Below are positions 1 through 9,410 of a stretch of DNA of 57,709 nucleotides, in pieces. The notes under the pieces were generated by a model that saw nothing but the letters and a program-made list of their open reading frames with translations, was not told where the DNA came from and searched no databases. Source of the DNA: an uncultured Prevotellaceae bacterium (GTDB lineage: Bacteria; Bacteroidota; Bacteroidia; Bacteroidales; Bacteroidaceae); NCBI GenBank assembly GCA_900315565.1, contig OMZS01000028.1, positions 1 to 57,709 of the forward strand, given 5' to 3'. The number at the start of each line of letters is the position of its first letter. Within the stretch, counting starts at the first letter, position 1. Made by a program: the position numbers and the translations under genes.

Positions 1-519
1 GGTACAAAAAATATTCCAGAAATCGGCATAAAACAGGGACTATTTTAGTGCAAAAACAAACAATTTTAATACGCCTGACTTTTTAAAGTGGACTCAATAC
101 TTAAGTTTCGCAAGCTTCGCTTGCAGGGAGTTAACAGGAGTTAGCGGCAGTTAACGAGCCTGGCTCGAGAAGTTAACTGACAATAGTCCATGAAATGAGA
201 GCTTATGTCCGTTAACTCCAGAGGTCGAAGACCTCTTAACTTCCAATAACTACAGATAACTTCTAACATGCGAAAGTTGAAAATAGTTGTTGTTGATGAT
301 TAGGAGGCAAAGGTAACAGATTATTTTGAAACAAACAAACAACCATTTGACATTCTTTCGCTTTTTTGTGTGTTAATGTTTTAAAAAAGAACAAAAGTGT
401 CAACTTTAATCACTATTTTTGCAATATTAATGCTCGGGAACGGAAAAACGAAGTTCCCTTCTCAGGGCTAAGAGAAAAACGCAATGATTGTTTCACACTT
501 AACCTATTACATCCAAACA
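1..519. other. Non-coding left edge with small hairpins and GTTAAC motifs
   Basis: No gene is convincing here. Positions about 107-245 hold several small inverted repeats, including GCAAGC/GCTTGC with loop TTC near 111-125 and AGAGGTC/GACCTCT with loop GAA near 222-238. The word GTTAAC occurs at least four times between about 128 and 218. A good leftward promoter lies at 308-339, so the hairpins would sit in the 5' leader of a gene to the left of this window. The short frame at 366-605 overlaps the lipoprotein gene in another frame and looks spurious. Confidence 0.5.
308..339 (-). promoter_or_regulatory. Bacteroidota-type promoter reading leftward
   Basis: On the minus strand TACCTTTG (308-315) is preceded by TTTG (336-339) with a 20-nt spacer. 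This matches the known Bacteroidetes -33 TTTG / -7 TAnnTTTG consensus. It would drive a transcript out of the left end of the window. Confidence 0.55.
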
Positions 520-1638
520 ATGAAAAAGAATTATTTCGTGCTTATTGTTTTTGCTGTACTGCTGGTGGCATGCGGCAATTCGGGCAAACAGGCTGCCAAT
601 GGTAGCGACGAACCGGTCTTTTCTAAAAAATCGGACGACGGCCAGGCGGCGCAGAATGAAATGGAGATAGCCGACATCGTCAAGCAATGGCAGGGCAAAA
701 CCATCACCCTGAAAACTCCCGAGAAGGAACCGGGCATTGAGAAACTGGTGGAAGCTTTCAACAGTCAGTGGCCAACGCTGGCCAGCTCGGGCGAAAAGAA
801 GGTGGATGCGGCCAACGGCTATATGACTAGCTTTGTGGAAGGACAGATTCTGGAGGCCTGCTTCTGGAAACTTGCCAACGGACACCGGCTGTTTGCCGTC
901 AGTTTCGACCAGCCTGATGAGCCTGTCATCAGCGCTGTGATGTTCTACGACTACGACCCTGCCAAGGGTACGCTTACGCCCACCAAGAACGGCGTGCTCG
1001 ACTTTAAACCCATCTTTGAGGGCAGCATGCATTCTTTTAAACTGCCCCAGAAAGGCAAGGACATTATAGTGGATGAGTATATACCCGGATGGGACAAAGC
1101 CATTTATCACATCTACAAGTTTGACGGCAAAACCCACAACTTAGCCGGCTCGCGCATTCAGGATTACGACCAAATGTTCAAAAAGTACAAAGACTACGAC
1201 GACATGTATAAATCGGAAGACGCCACGTTTGCCAAGTTTGCCCTTGTTGATATCGACGAGGATGGCAATCCAGAGCTCTGGTTCAGAAGTGCCAAAGGTG
1301 GAGACGGTGCCTTCTATGCCATCAACGGCGGAAATGTTTCGCTCCTTATCACTGAGAACTACCATTCTGTCCTGGCCTTCTATAAAGGCGCCATTCAGCA
1401 GTCGGGTGGTTGCGGAACTGGTTGTCACATGGCCGAGTTTGTTACCCTGAAAGACAGCCGGTTTGGATCGCGAGTAAATTGGTACACTCAGTACAGCATG
1501 GATGGCGAGGATGTGGTGGAAGAGGAATATACCAAGGAGGGAAAACCCATGACAAAAGCCGAAGGCGAAAAATTTGTCAAATCGTTGGGTAAAGATATCG
1601 ACCCGAACCCCGTCTGGCATCCGCTGCTGGCAGATTGA
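520..1638 (+). CDS. Putative outer-membrane lipoprotein of unknown function
   Basis: A 372-residue protein. The frame is open from 484, but the start at 520 is chosen because it gives a typical lipoprotein signal peptide: MKKN, a hydrophobic stretch, then lipobox LLVAC with the acylated Cys at residue 18. The mature part begins with a polar, low-complexity linker. Near residue 244 there is DIDEDGNPELW, an Asp-rich motif like the Ca-binding repeats of FG-GAP/VCBS-type domains. Near residue 305 a GGCGTGC motif has two close cysteines. I do not recognise a specific family. It stands alone and converges on the helicase gene, separated by a strong hairpin. A surface-exposed or periplasmic-facing role is inferred from the signal only. 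Confidence 0.75.
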   Translation: MKKNYFVLIVFAVLLVACGNSGKQAANGSDEPVFSKKSDDGQAAQNEMEIADIVKQWQGKTITLKTPEKEPGIEKLVEAFNSQWPTLASSGEKKVDAANGYMTSFVEGQILEACFWKLANGHRLFAVSFDQPDEPVISAVMFYDYDPAKGTLTPTKNGVLDFKPIFEGSMHSFKLPQKGKDIIVDEYIPGWDKAIYHIYKFDGKTHNLAGSRIQDYDQMFKKYKDYDDMYKSEDATFAKFALVDIDEDGNPELWFRSAKGGDGAFYAINGGNVSLLITENYHSVLAFYKGAIQQSGGCGTGCHMAEFVTLKDSRFGSRVNWYTQYSMDGEDVVEEEYTKEGKPMTKAEGEKFVKSLGKDIDPNPVWHPLLAD

Positions 1639-1672
1639 CGTTTGTTCTTACCTCATCAAAAGTGTATGAATC

Positions 1673-1720
1673 AACAAAGGTTGGCATAAGCATTCCGCAT
1701 TGCTTATGCCAACCTTTGTT
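1673..1720. terminator. Bidirectional terminator hairpin
   Basis: A perfect 20-bp inverted repeat (1673-1692 with 1701-1720) with an 8-nt loop. The right arm ends in a T-rich run on the plus strand and the left arm has A-rich bases for the minus strand. It lies between the converging lipoprotein and helicase genes and can serve both. Confidence 0.85.
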
Positions 1721-1740
1721 TTGGTGGTTCTTTAGTTCAG

Positions 1741-3516
1741 TTATTTCTTCTTCAGGCGTTTGAGTCTTCGCTTGGCCTCGGGATGCTCGGGACACAGGTG
1801 GAGGGCTTTCTCGTAGTTGGCAATGGCGGCGTCGCTCATGTTTTCGGCTTCGCACTCTTTGCCGAGAATGACATATTCGGTGGCCAGCCGGCGCAGAAAA
1901 TCCCGTTGCTGTTTCTGTTCGTCGCGCAGGCGGGCTATTTCGTTTGCCTGAAGGTTGATGATGTTGAGTTTGCGGCGGATGAGTCTTTTGACTGCGGGTT
2001 TCTCAATGTCGTAGCGGCTGTGGATGGCCAGGAAGAAGTGCTTGAGAAATGCGTCCATGTCGCCGCGGTCGAAGGCCTGAACGGCATCGTAGTATTGTTT
2101 GTCCGCTTTGCTTTCGCTCAGTGCGGCCGAAATCATGTTGTTGTCGTTGTAGTGTCGGGCAAACTGTTGCACTTCTGCGCGCACGAAGATGTCGTTGCGG
2201 CGGATGGGTTCCTTGAGGCTGATGCCCTGTAGCGAGGTGCAGCGCGAGAGTGCCACGTAGGTTTGTCCGCCGGCAAAGGCACCGCCGGTGAAGTCGATGT
2301 TCACTTGCTGAAAGGTGAGCCCTTGGCTTTTATGCACGGTAATGGCCCATGCCAGTCGCAGGGGAAACTGTATATAGACACCTATTTCTTCTTCCTCTAT
2401 TTTCTGTTCCTGTTCGTTGAAGGTGTAGCGCATATTGCTCCACCGCTCGCGCTGCACCTCAAACTCATGTCCGTTTTCATCAATGACGTAGATGGTGCCT
2501 TCCTCCTCGTCGATGGCCTCGATGGTGCCCAGTGTGCCGTTGACCCAACGGCGTTCCATGTCGTTTTTGATGAAGATGACCTGTGCGCCGGGCTTCACAT
2601 AGAGTTCCATGGGTGTAGGCATGTTGCTTTCAGGAAACTCGTCGATGATTTCTCCCATGAAGAGCGTGGCTTCGCCGGGCAGTTGGTCGAGGTGCTGCTG
2701 GTTGATGAAGTCCACGGTGTCGCGGCGTGTAGAGAGCGTGATGGCCAGCTTAGAGCCACTAAGGTCGAGTGGTGCTCCCACGCGGGCATTGAGCTGTTGC
2801 AGGTCTGTTGCTGCGATGCTGCTGGTGCGGATGCGGTCGAGCAGACCGATGAACATGGGGTCGTTTTGCCGATACACTTTGCGCAGTTCGATGCTTACCA
2901 ACTGCATTTCGCGGAACACACGGGCATGGAAAAAGAAGTGTGAGGGATAGAAGGGGCGCAGCAACTGACGTTCTTCTTCGCGTATGACGGGTTCCAGCTG
3001 GTAGATGTCGCCCACGAGCAGCAGCTGTTTGCCTCCGAAGGGAACGCGCATGTTGCGGGTGTAAATGCGCAGCACACGGTCGATGAAGTCGATGATGTCG
3101 GCGCGCACCATGGAAATCTCGTCGATAATAATGAGTTCCACCTCGCGAATGAGCTTGCGCTTTTCGTTGTTGTATTTCAGTGTTTCCTTGATGTTGCGAA
3201 CGGAGTAGCGCGTGTCGTTGGGCAGCAGCGGGTGAAAAGGCAGTTTGAAAAAACTATGCAGGGTGGAGCCTCCGGCATTGATGGCGGCAATGCCAGTTGG
3301 CGCTAGCACCACGTATTTCTTTTTGGTGTTTTGACAGATGTAACGCAAAAAAGTAGATTTACCCGTCCCTGCTTTTCCGGTCAGGAAAAGCGAGCGACGG
3401 GTAAACTGTATGAGTTGTAGTGCGTTCTGAAACTCGGGGTTTGAAAGGTCGATGTTGTCTTGCAAACTGCTGTTGATATGAGTATGAGGATTGTAATCCC
3501 TTATGACAAATTGCAA
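1741..3516 (-). CDS. Pif1-like AAA/SF1 helicase with C-terminal TPR
   Basis: A 591-residue protein of the Pif1/RecD-like superfamily 1 group. Walker A is GKAGTGKS at residues 47-54, followed by an APTGIAA motif near 72 that is typical of Pif1. Walker B is IIIDE at 129-133, with a Gln-rich motif LLLVGDIYQLEPV shortly after. Near residue 400 there is HKSQGLTF, the conserved motif of helicase domain 2. The last 40 residues read as one TPR unit (AIANYEKALHLCPEHPEAKRR). Pif1 family enzymes unwind DNA 5' to 3' and act on structured DNA. The TPR tail suggests a protein partner, which is inference. It follows mrcA by 33 bp on the same strand, so the two are probably co-transcribed. Confidence 0.88.
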   Translation of the reverse strand: MQFVIRDYNPHTHINSSLQDNIDLSNPEFQNALQLIQFTRRSLFLTGKAGTGKSTFLRYICQNTKKKYVVLAPTGIAAINAGGSTLHSFFKLPFHPLLPNDTRYSVRNIKETLKYNNEKRKLIREVELIIIDEISMVRADIIDFIDRVLRIYTRNMRVPFGGKQLLLVGDIYQLEPVIREEERQLLRPFYPSHFFFHARVFREMQLVSIELRKVYRQNDPMFIGLLDRIRTSSIAATDLQQLNARVGAPLDLSGSKLAITLSTRRDTVDFINQQHLDQLPGEATLFMGEIIDEFPESNMPTPMELYVKPGAQVIFIKNDMERRWVNGTLGTIEAIDEEEGTIYVIDENGHEFEVQRERWSNMRYTFNEQEQKIEEEEIGVYIQFPLRLAWAITVHKSQGLTFQQVNIDFTGGAFAGGQTYVALSRCTSLQGISLKEPIRRNDIFVRAEVQQFARHYNDNNMISAALSESKADKQYYDAVQAFDRGDMDAFLKHFFLAIHSRYDIEKPAVKRLIRRKLNIINLQANEIARLRDEQKQQRDFLRRLATEYVILGKECEAENMSDAAIANYEKALHLCPEHPEAKRRLKRLKKK

Positions 3517-3549
3517 ACTATTTTCAGCAACTAAGCACTTGTCGGAATG

Positions 3550-6012
3550 CTACATGTTTTCGGGGTCGAGAATGATTTCTACATCTTCTTCCGATCCGCC
3601 CGACGGTGCCTCCTGAGTGGGCTGAGAAAGCGGCACTCCGTTTTCATCGAGAACAATTTCCTGTTCGTAGATGTAAGTGCTGTCGATGTCGGCAGTGTCT
3701 TTGCGTTGCGAGGGGGTGTAGCCCGAGCAGGTGTACATGTTCTGTGTAATGTCGGGGTCTTTGGGCTTGTCGAAACGAACGCGGTAATGTTTGAAGGCAG
3801 GGTCGCGCAGCACAGCTTCGAGGAAATAACCGCAAATGGGAAGTGCCGTGCGGCTGCCCTGACCAAGTGCGCCTGTACGGAAGTGTATGCAGCGGTATTC
3901 GCCGCCTACCCATGCACCGCAGACAAGACGTGGGCTGACACCCACAAACCAAGCGTCGGAATGATTGTTCGAAGTGCCAGTCTTGCCTCCAAACTCGGTG
4001 TCGCCATAGTTGCCCACATAGCCCCACAAAGACTGTGATGTGCCACCTGGCTCGCGCATGCCGCCCTGTAACATCTGCTGCATGAGGAAGGCACTCTTGT
4101 AGGGAATCACCTGCTGGCTGTCGCTAGGACCAAGATAAACTTCTTCGCCGTCCTTGTCAAGGATCTTAGTGACGAGCACCGGCTCGTGGTGCATGCCATT
4201 GTTGGCTACGGTGCAATAGGCGTTGACAAGCTCCAGCAGATTCACGTCAGAAGAACCCAGAGCCAGCGAGGGGGTTTCGTCGAGCGGGCTCTTAATGCCC
4301 ATCTCCATGGCGGTGCGGGCGATGTTGCTGATGCCCATTTCCTGGCCCAGGCGCACGGCAATGGAGTTGATGCTCTTGGCAAAAGCACTCTTCAGCGGCA
4401 TGGAGTCGCCCGAGAAATAGCCGTTGGCATTGCCGGGTGTCCATGTAACTTCCTCTTGCTTGATTTTGTCGAACACCTGCATGCTGATGTACTCGTCGCG
4501 GCGGTTGTCGCAGGGAGTAAGGCCTTGGTTCATGGCCTCGGTATAGACAAAGAGTTTGAAGGTAGAGCCGGGCTGGCGCATGGCTGTCACCTTATCGTAT
4601 TTCCAGGAGTTGAAATCAATGTCGCCCACCCAAGCGCGTACGGCTCCAGTCTGGGGTTCCATGGCCACAAACGAGCAGTGCATGAAGTGAACCATGTAAC
4701 GAATGGAGTCCATGGTTGACATTTCGCGCTCAATGGTGCCTTGCTCGTAGTCGAACAGCTTCACTTTGTGCGGACGGTTTAAGTGGGCAATAATCGAGTC
4801 GGGGTCGTTGGGAAAACGAGCCAGCAGCGACTTGTACACGGGCAATTTCTGGGCAATGCCCTCGATGAAACCGGGAATGACCTTGTGGTTCTCGTCTTGC
4901 CAGGGAGCCTCGTTGCCCCAGTGACTGTCGAAGTTTTTCTGCACTTGCCGCATTTGTCTGACAGCAGCCTGCTCAGCATATTTCTGCATGCGGGTGTCGA
5001 TGGTGGTGTAGATTTTCAGACCACTGCTGTAAAGGTCGTAACCATTCTCCTGACACCAGTCTTGCAGATAATCGGCAACGGCCTCGCGGAAATACTTTGC
5101 CTGGCCGTCGTAGTTGGTCTCTACGCTATAGTCTAGTTTGATGGGAATCTTCGAGAGCGAGTCACACTCGGCTTGCGTCAGGTCGCCTTTGCTCACCATG
5201 TTGGCCAGCACCACATTGCGGCGCTTCAGACTGTTCTCGGGGTGGGAGATGGGGTTGTAGAAAGTGGTGGCCTTGAGCATACCCACGAGTACGGCTGCTT
5301 GTTCGGTGGTCAGGTCTTTTGGGGTGGTGTTGAAGTAAGTCTTACAGGCGGTTTTGATGCCAAAAGCGTTGGAGCCAAAATCAACGGTGTTGGCATACAT
5401 GGTGAGAATTTCTTCTTTCGAGTAGATGGTTTCCAACTTGCAGGCAATAATCCACTCCTTGGTTTTCACAATCAGCATTTTCAGCCCAGGAATATTGCCC
5501 AGCAGTCCCGGAGAATTGTTGGTACGCATCTTATACATGTTCTTGGCGAGCTGCTGAGTGATGGTTGATGCTCCGCGGGCGTCCTGACGCAGCAGAGCGT
5601 CTTTGGCTGCGCCGAACATACCGATGGGGTCAATTCCGATGTGCTTGTAGAAACGCTCGTCCTCGGTGTCGATGAGTGCATTCCAGAAGTTGGGGTTCAC
5701 CTCGTTATAGGTCACTGGAGTGCGATTCTCGTTGAAGTATTTACCAATGAGTTTGTTGTCGGCACTATAGATTTCGGATGCTTGACTGATTTGAGGCTCC
5801 AGTCCTGACATGTAGCCGGGCGACTTACCGAAGAGCCACAAAAAATTAATGTCCACCGCACCCAGGTATAGAATAAAGGCAACGATGGCTGTCAGCAAGG
5901 CAGACAAAGTTTTCACATACCATTTGCGGCCACGATACAGCGATTTGTACCATTTCCAGAAACTTTTTATATAATGCCAGCAGGCAATAAAGGGTCTGTT
6001 GATAATCGACAT
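3550..6012 (-). CDS. mrcA: Penicillin-binding protein 1A, bifunctional glycosyltransferase/transpeptidase
   Basis: An 820-residue class A PBP that polymerises and cross-links peptidoglycan at the outer face of the inner membrane. A single membrane segment lies at about residues 37-52. The GT51 domain follows, with the catalytic Glu117 in EDERFYKHIGID and the motif GASTITQQLAKN near 160. The transpeptidase domain has the SxxK motif at S483-K486 (GSTFK), SxN at 547-549 (SIN) and KTG at 677-679 (KTGTSNN). All catalytic motifs are intact and the length is usual for the family. The C-terminal 60 residues are acidic and low in complexity. It lies upstream of the Pif1-like gene and 48 bp downstream of miaA. 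Confidence 0.95.
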   Translation of the reverse strand: MSIINRPFIACWHYIKSFWKWYKSLYRGRKWYVKTLSALLTAIVAFILYLGAVDINFLWLFGKSPGYMSGLEPQISQASEIYSADNKLIGKYFNENRTPVTYNEVNPNFWNALIDTEDERFYKHIGIDPIGMFGAAKDALLRQDARGASTITQQLAKNMYKMRTNNSPGLLGNIPGLKMLIVKTKEWIIACKLETIYSKEEILTMYANTVDFGSNAFGIKTACKTYFNTTPKDLTTEQAAVLVGMLKATTFYNPISHPENSLKRRNVVLANMVSKGDLTQAECDSLSKIPIKLDYSVETNYDGQAKYFREAVADYLQDWCQENGYDLYSSGLKIYTTIDTRMQKYAEQAAVRQMRQVQKNFDSHWGNEAPWQDENHKVIPGFIEGIAQKLPVYKSLLARFPNDPDSIIAHLNRPHKVKLFDYEQGTIEREMSTMDSIRYMVHFMHCSFVAMEPQTGAVRAWVGDIDFNSWKYDKVTAMRQPGSTFKLFVYTEAMNQGLTPCDNRRDEYISMQVFDKIKQEEVTWTPGNANGYFSGDSMPLKSAFAKSINSIAVRLGQEMGISNIARTAMEMGIKSPLDETPSLALGSSDVNLLELVNAYCTVANNGMHHEPVLVTKILDKDGEEVYLGPSDSQQVIPYKSAFLMQQMLQGGMREPGGTSQSLWGYVGNYGDTEFGGKTGTSNNHSDAWFVGVSPRLVCGAWVGGEYRCIHFRTGALGQGSRTALPICGYFLEAVLRDPAFKHYRVRFDKPKDPDITQNMYTCSGYTPSQRKDTADIDSTYIYEQEIVLDENGVPLSQPTQEAPSGGSEEDVEIILDPENM

Positions 6013-6060
6013 AGGTTTAAGAAATTGATTCGGAGTACAAAAGTAATTAAAAAAGTAGGA

Positions 6061-7029
6061 TTAAACGAGAGATTCAATATATTTTATAATTTTTTCGCTT
6101 GCTGTTTGCATGTCGTTGCCCATTTTGCTCATGTCGAACCAGTGGATTTGCTCGTCGCGCTTGAACCATGTGAGTTGTTTGCGACAGTAGCGACGGGTGT
6201 TCGATTGTATTTTGAAAATTGCTTCGTCAAGTGTTGTCTTGCCCTCGAAATGTTCAAACAGCTCTTTGTAACCAACGGTGTTCAGCGCATTCAGATGCCG
6301 CAGCGGAAAAACACTTCGGGCTTCTTCCACAAGCCCGTCGGCAATCATCTTTAGGACACGCTGGTTGATGCGCTCATAGAGTTCTTCACGAGGGCGCGTC
6401 AGACCGATTTTTACGATGCGAAAAGGGCGGTTGGTGTTTGTTTCGCCATTTGATTCGCTAGCATGGAGCCTTTCTTTCTTTCGGAACGATGTGTAGGTTT
6501 GGCCGGTCATGTGACAGATTTCGAGCGCATGCACAACGCGGCGGGGATTGTTTCTGTCAACAATGGCCCAATGCTCGGGGTCGAGTTGTCTGAGTTCCTC
6601 CACCAGTGCGGGCAAACCTTCGTCTGCCAGCCGCTGTTTCATCAGCCTGCGTGTAGATTCGTCAACGGTGGGAATGTCGTCGATACCATTGCAAACTGCA
6701 TCAATATACATCATCGAGCCGCCGCTCATCAGGACCAGATGGCGTGGGTTTTGCTCATCGGCAAACAGCTGCTGAAACAGTTTCATGGCATCTTCTTCAA
6801 ATTTCGATGCGCTGTAATAATCGGTCAAGTGCAGATTGCCAACAAAATAGTGTTTTACATGTTTTTGCTGTTCGGCTGTCGGTGCGGCAGTGCCGATAGG
6901 AATCTCGGCAAACAGCTGTCGCGAGTCGGCATTAACGATAGGTATATGAAAATAGTCGGCAAGACGGAGACAAAGTTCCGTCTTGCCGACACCTGTTGGA
7001 CCTAATATGACAATGAGCGTATTGCTCAT
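6061..7029 (-). CDS. miaA: tRNA dimethylallyltransferase
   Basis: A 322-residue enzyme that transfers a dimethylallyl group to N6 of A37 in tRNAs reading UNN codons. The P-loop GPTGVGKT is at residues 10-17. NADSRQLF near 34 matches the family motif that contacts the tRNA and substrate. The [22 protein letters not shown] region near 81-102 and [15 protein letters not shown] near 280 are also characteristic. The length is normal. It is the last gene of the HD-lpxD-lpxC/fabZ-lpxA string, an arrangement I know from Bacteroidales. Confidence 0.95.
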   Translation of the reverse strand: MSNTLIVILGPTGVGKTELCLRLADYFHIPIVNADSRQLFAEIPIGTAAPTAEQQKHVKHYFVGNLHLTDYYSASKFEEDAMKLFQQLFADEQNPRHLVLMSGGSMMYIDAVCNGIDDIPTVDESTRRLMKQRLADEGLPALVEELRQLDPEHWAIVDRNNPRRVVHALEICHMTGQTYTSFRKKERLHASESNGETNTNRPFRIVKIGLTRPREELYERINQRVLKMIADGLVEEARSVFPLRHLNALNTVGYKELFEHFEGKTTLDEAIFKIQSNTRRYCRKQLTWFKRDEQIHWFDMSKMGNDMQTASEKIIKYIESLV

Positions 7030-7083
7030 AAATATATTGTAGCGATAGTTAATGTCTGTTGCTGTTGATGACTGACCAGAAGA

Positions 7084-7854
7084 CTAGCGGATGATGCCTC
7101 GCTTCGAGTTTTCAACAAAACTGATGATGTTGTTAATTTCCTCACATTCAGGAAGGTTTTTGCGTATCTCCTCAATGCCTTCTTTAAGCACACCTTTTGA
7201 GTAAAGCAGCCTGTAAGCCTCGTGAATAAGTTGAATCTTCTCGTTGCTGAAACCGCGCCGGCGCAGACCGATGATGTTCACTCCGGCATAGCGCACAGGC
7301 TCCTTCCCAGCAATGACGTAGGGCGGAATGTCCTGACTGGTGCGTGTGCCACCCTGGAACATGATGTAGCTGCCCACGCGGCAGAACTGGTGAAACAGGC
7401 AAGTGGCCGAGATGATGGCAAAATCATCTACCACAACCTCACCCGCAAACTTTGTAGAGTTGCCAATGATGCAGCCGTTGCCAATGACACAATCGTGAGC
7501 GACGTGCATGTTTTCCATCAGCAGATTGCCATTGCCCACGATGGTGGAACCTTTCGAGGCCGTTCCGCGGCTGATGGTAACATTTTCACGGATGCTGTTG
7601 TTATCGCCAATCTGGCAGATGGTTTCCTCACCCTGAAATTTCAGGTCCTGCGGCTTGGTAGAGATACTGGCACCCGGGAAAATTTCGTTGTTCGAGCCAA
7701 TACGTGCTCCATAGTTGATGGTCACACTGTTCTGGAGAACATTATTGTCGCCCATTACCGTGTTCTTATCAATATAGCAGAAAGGCCCAATGATGTTGTT
7801 GTCGCCGAGCTTTGCTTCGGGATGTACGTAGGCTAAGGGGCTGATTTGATTCAT
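7084..7854 (-). CDS. lpxA: UDP-N-acetylglucosamine acyltransferase
   Basis: A 256-residue left-handed beta-helix protein with hexapeptide repeats through residues 1-190. It carries out the first step of lipid A synthesis, transfer of a 3-hydroxyacyl chain from ACP to UDP-GlcNAc. HVAHDCVIGN near residue 118 contains the catalytic His region of LpxA. The C-terminal helical part (LRRRGFSNEKIQLIHEAYRLLY) is the usual LpxA end. The size matches the family. It sits between lpxC-fabZ (77 bp upstream) and miaA. Confidence 0.96.
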   Translation of the reverse strand: MNQISPLAYVHPEAKLGDNNIIGPFCYIDKNTVMGDNNVLQNSVTINYGARIGSNNEIFPGASISTKPQDLKFQGEETICQIGDNNSIRENVTISRGTASKGSTIVGNGNLLMENMHVAHDCVIGNGCIIGNSTKFAGEVVVDDFAIISATCLFHQFCRVGSYIMFQGGTRTSQDIPPYVIAGKEPVRYAGVNIIGLRRRGFSNEKIQLIHEAYRLLYSKGVLKEGIEEIRKNLPECEEINNIISFVENSKRGIIR

Positions 7855-7930
7855 CTTATCGTTTTCTTGTTTGACAATTATTTTAATCTGATAATTGGTT
7901 CATCTGAGCCAATCTGATTATCTCGACACC

Positions 7931-9316
7931 TTATTTGTTCTTCACGATTTGAGCCGTGAAGGTGGCTTCGGCCACCACATGGTCGCCCACAAAGATGTAT
8001 CCCTTCATGGAACTGACACCATGGCGCACGGGAGCCAGCAAATCGACCTTGAAGATGAGCGTGTCGCCAGGAACTACCTTTTGACGGAATTTCACACCGT
8101 CAATCTTCATGAAATAGGTTGACCAGCGTTCGGGTTCTTCCAACGTGTTGAGCACTAAAAGACCACCACATTGGGCCATGGCCTCAATTTGCAGCACGCC
8201 GGGCATGACTGGTTCCTGCGGGAAATGGCCCGTAAAGAAAGGCTCGTTCGAAGTGACGTTTTTCACACCTACAATGCTGGTGGCACCCAGCGAAATAACT
8301 TTGTCAACCAGCTGCATGGGATAGCGATGGGGAAGCAATTCGCGAATGCGATTGTTGTCCATCACCGGCTCTTCGTTGGGGTCGTATATGGGAGCCTGAA
8401 TCTCGTGCTTGCGAATCTCACGGCGCATCTGGCGGGCAAACTTGTTGTTGATGGTGTGTCCCGGACGGGTGGCAATGATGCGGCCTTTAATGGGTTTGCC
8501 GATGAGGGCCATGTCACCAATGATGTCGAGCAGTTTGTGGCGTGTGCATTCGTTTTCCCACACCAAAGGCTTGTGCTGAATATAACCGAGTTCATTAGCA
8601 TCGCGGTGCTCCACCTTCAGCATGTCGGCCAGCATGTCGAGACGCTCCTGAGTAGTTTGCCGTTCGTAGATGACGATGGCGTTGTCCATGTCACCACCCT
8701 TAATGAGGTTGGCTTGCAGAAGAGGCTCAATATCGCGGACAAAGACGAAGGTGCGCGCCGGAGCAATTTCGGTGGCAAACTTTTCCACCTTGTCGAGTGA
8801 TGCAAACTGGCTGTTGATGAATTTCGACTCAAACGAGCACATGGTGGTCAGAGAGAACTCATCGTCGGGCAGGATAGTAATGCATGAGCCCGATTTCTCG
8901 TCTTTCACCTCAATTTTCTTGCGAATGATATACCAGTCTTTCGGTGCATTTAGCTCCTCGATACCAATTTCTTTGATTTTGTCAACATACATTTTGGCAC
9001 TGCCGTCGAGAATAGGAAACTCGGGGCCATTCACCTGTATCAGACAGTTCTCGATGCCCAGCGCATAGAGTGCTGCCAGTCCGTGCTCTACTGTAGATAC
9101 TCGCACCTCGCCGCTGCCCAGCACTGTGCCGCGTTGTGTGTCAACCACATTTTCTGCAATTGCATCAATCACGGGCATGCCTTCAAGATCGATGCGCTGT
9201 ATTTTGTAACCAGTGTTCTCAGCGGCAGGATTGAACGTGACAGTCAGACTCAGTCCTGTGTGAAGTCCTTTGCCACAAAGCGAGAAACTGCCTTTTAGTG
9301 TCTTTTGTTTTAACAT
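7931..9316 (-). CDS. lpxC/fabZ: LpxC deacetylase / FabZ dehydratase fusion
   Basis: A 461-residue bifunctional protein. Residues 1 to about 305 are LpxC, the zinc deacetylase of the committed lipid A step, with metal ligands H78 (TVEHGLAAL), H260 and D264 (HKLLDIIGD) and a catalytic-region His near 287. Residues about 318-461 are FabZ, (3R)-hydroxyacyl-ACP dehydratase, with LLPHRYP near 330, the catalytic His364 (HFPQEPVMPG) and Glu378 (IEAMAQ). The fusion is typical of Bacteroidetes and links lipid A and fatty-acid chain supply. Both active sites look complete. It lies 94 bp after lpxD. Confidence 0.97.
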   Translation of the reverse strand: MLKQKTLKGSFSLCGKGLHTGLSLTVTFNPAAENTGYKIQRIDLEGMPVIDAIAENVVDTQRGTVLGSGEVRVSTVEHGLAALYALGIENCLIQVNGPEFPILDGSAKMYVDKIKEIGIEELNAPKDWYIIRKKIEVKDEKSGSCITILPDDEFSLTTMCSFESKFINSQFASLDKVEKFATEIAPARTFVFVRDIEPLLQANLIKGGDMDNAIVIYERQTTQERLDMLADMLKVEHRDANELGYIQHKPLVWENECTRHKLLDIIGDMALIGKPIKGRIIATRPGHTINNKFARQMRREIRKHEIQAPIYDPNEEPVMDNNRIRELLPHRYPMQLVDKVISLGATSIVGVKNVTSNEPFFTGHFPQEPVMPGVLQIEAMAQCGGLLVLNTLEEPERWSTYFMKIDGVKFRQKVVPGDTLIFKVDLLAPVRHGVSSMKGYIFVGDHVVAEATFTAQIVKNK

Positions 9317-9410
9317 ATATGGTTTTGATTTTCAATTTCAATGATTAAACACAGATTTTTCCAAGCATCCCCAAAAAACATCCGTGTCAATATCTGTGCA
9401 ACTCCGATGC

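Noticed and set aside
2263-2943. Plus-strand frames inside the Pif1-like gene
   Set aside because: Antisense to conserved helicase motifs; no independent support.
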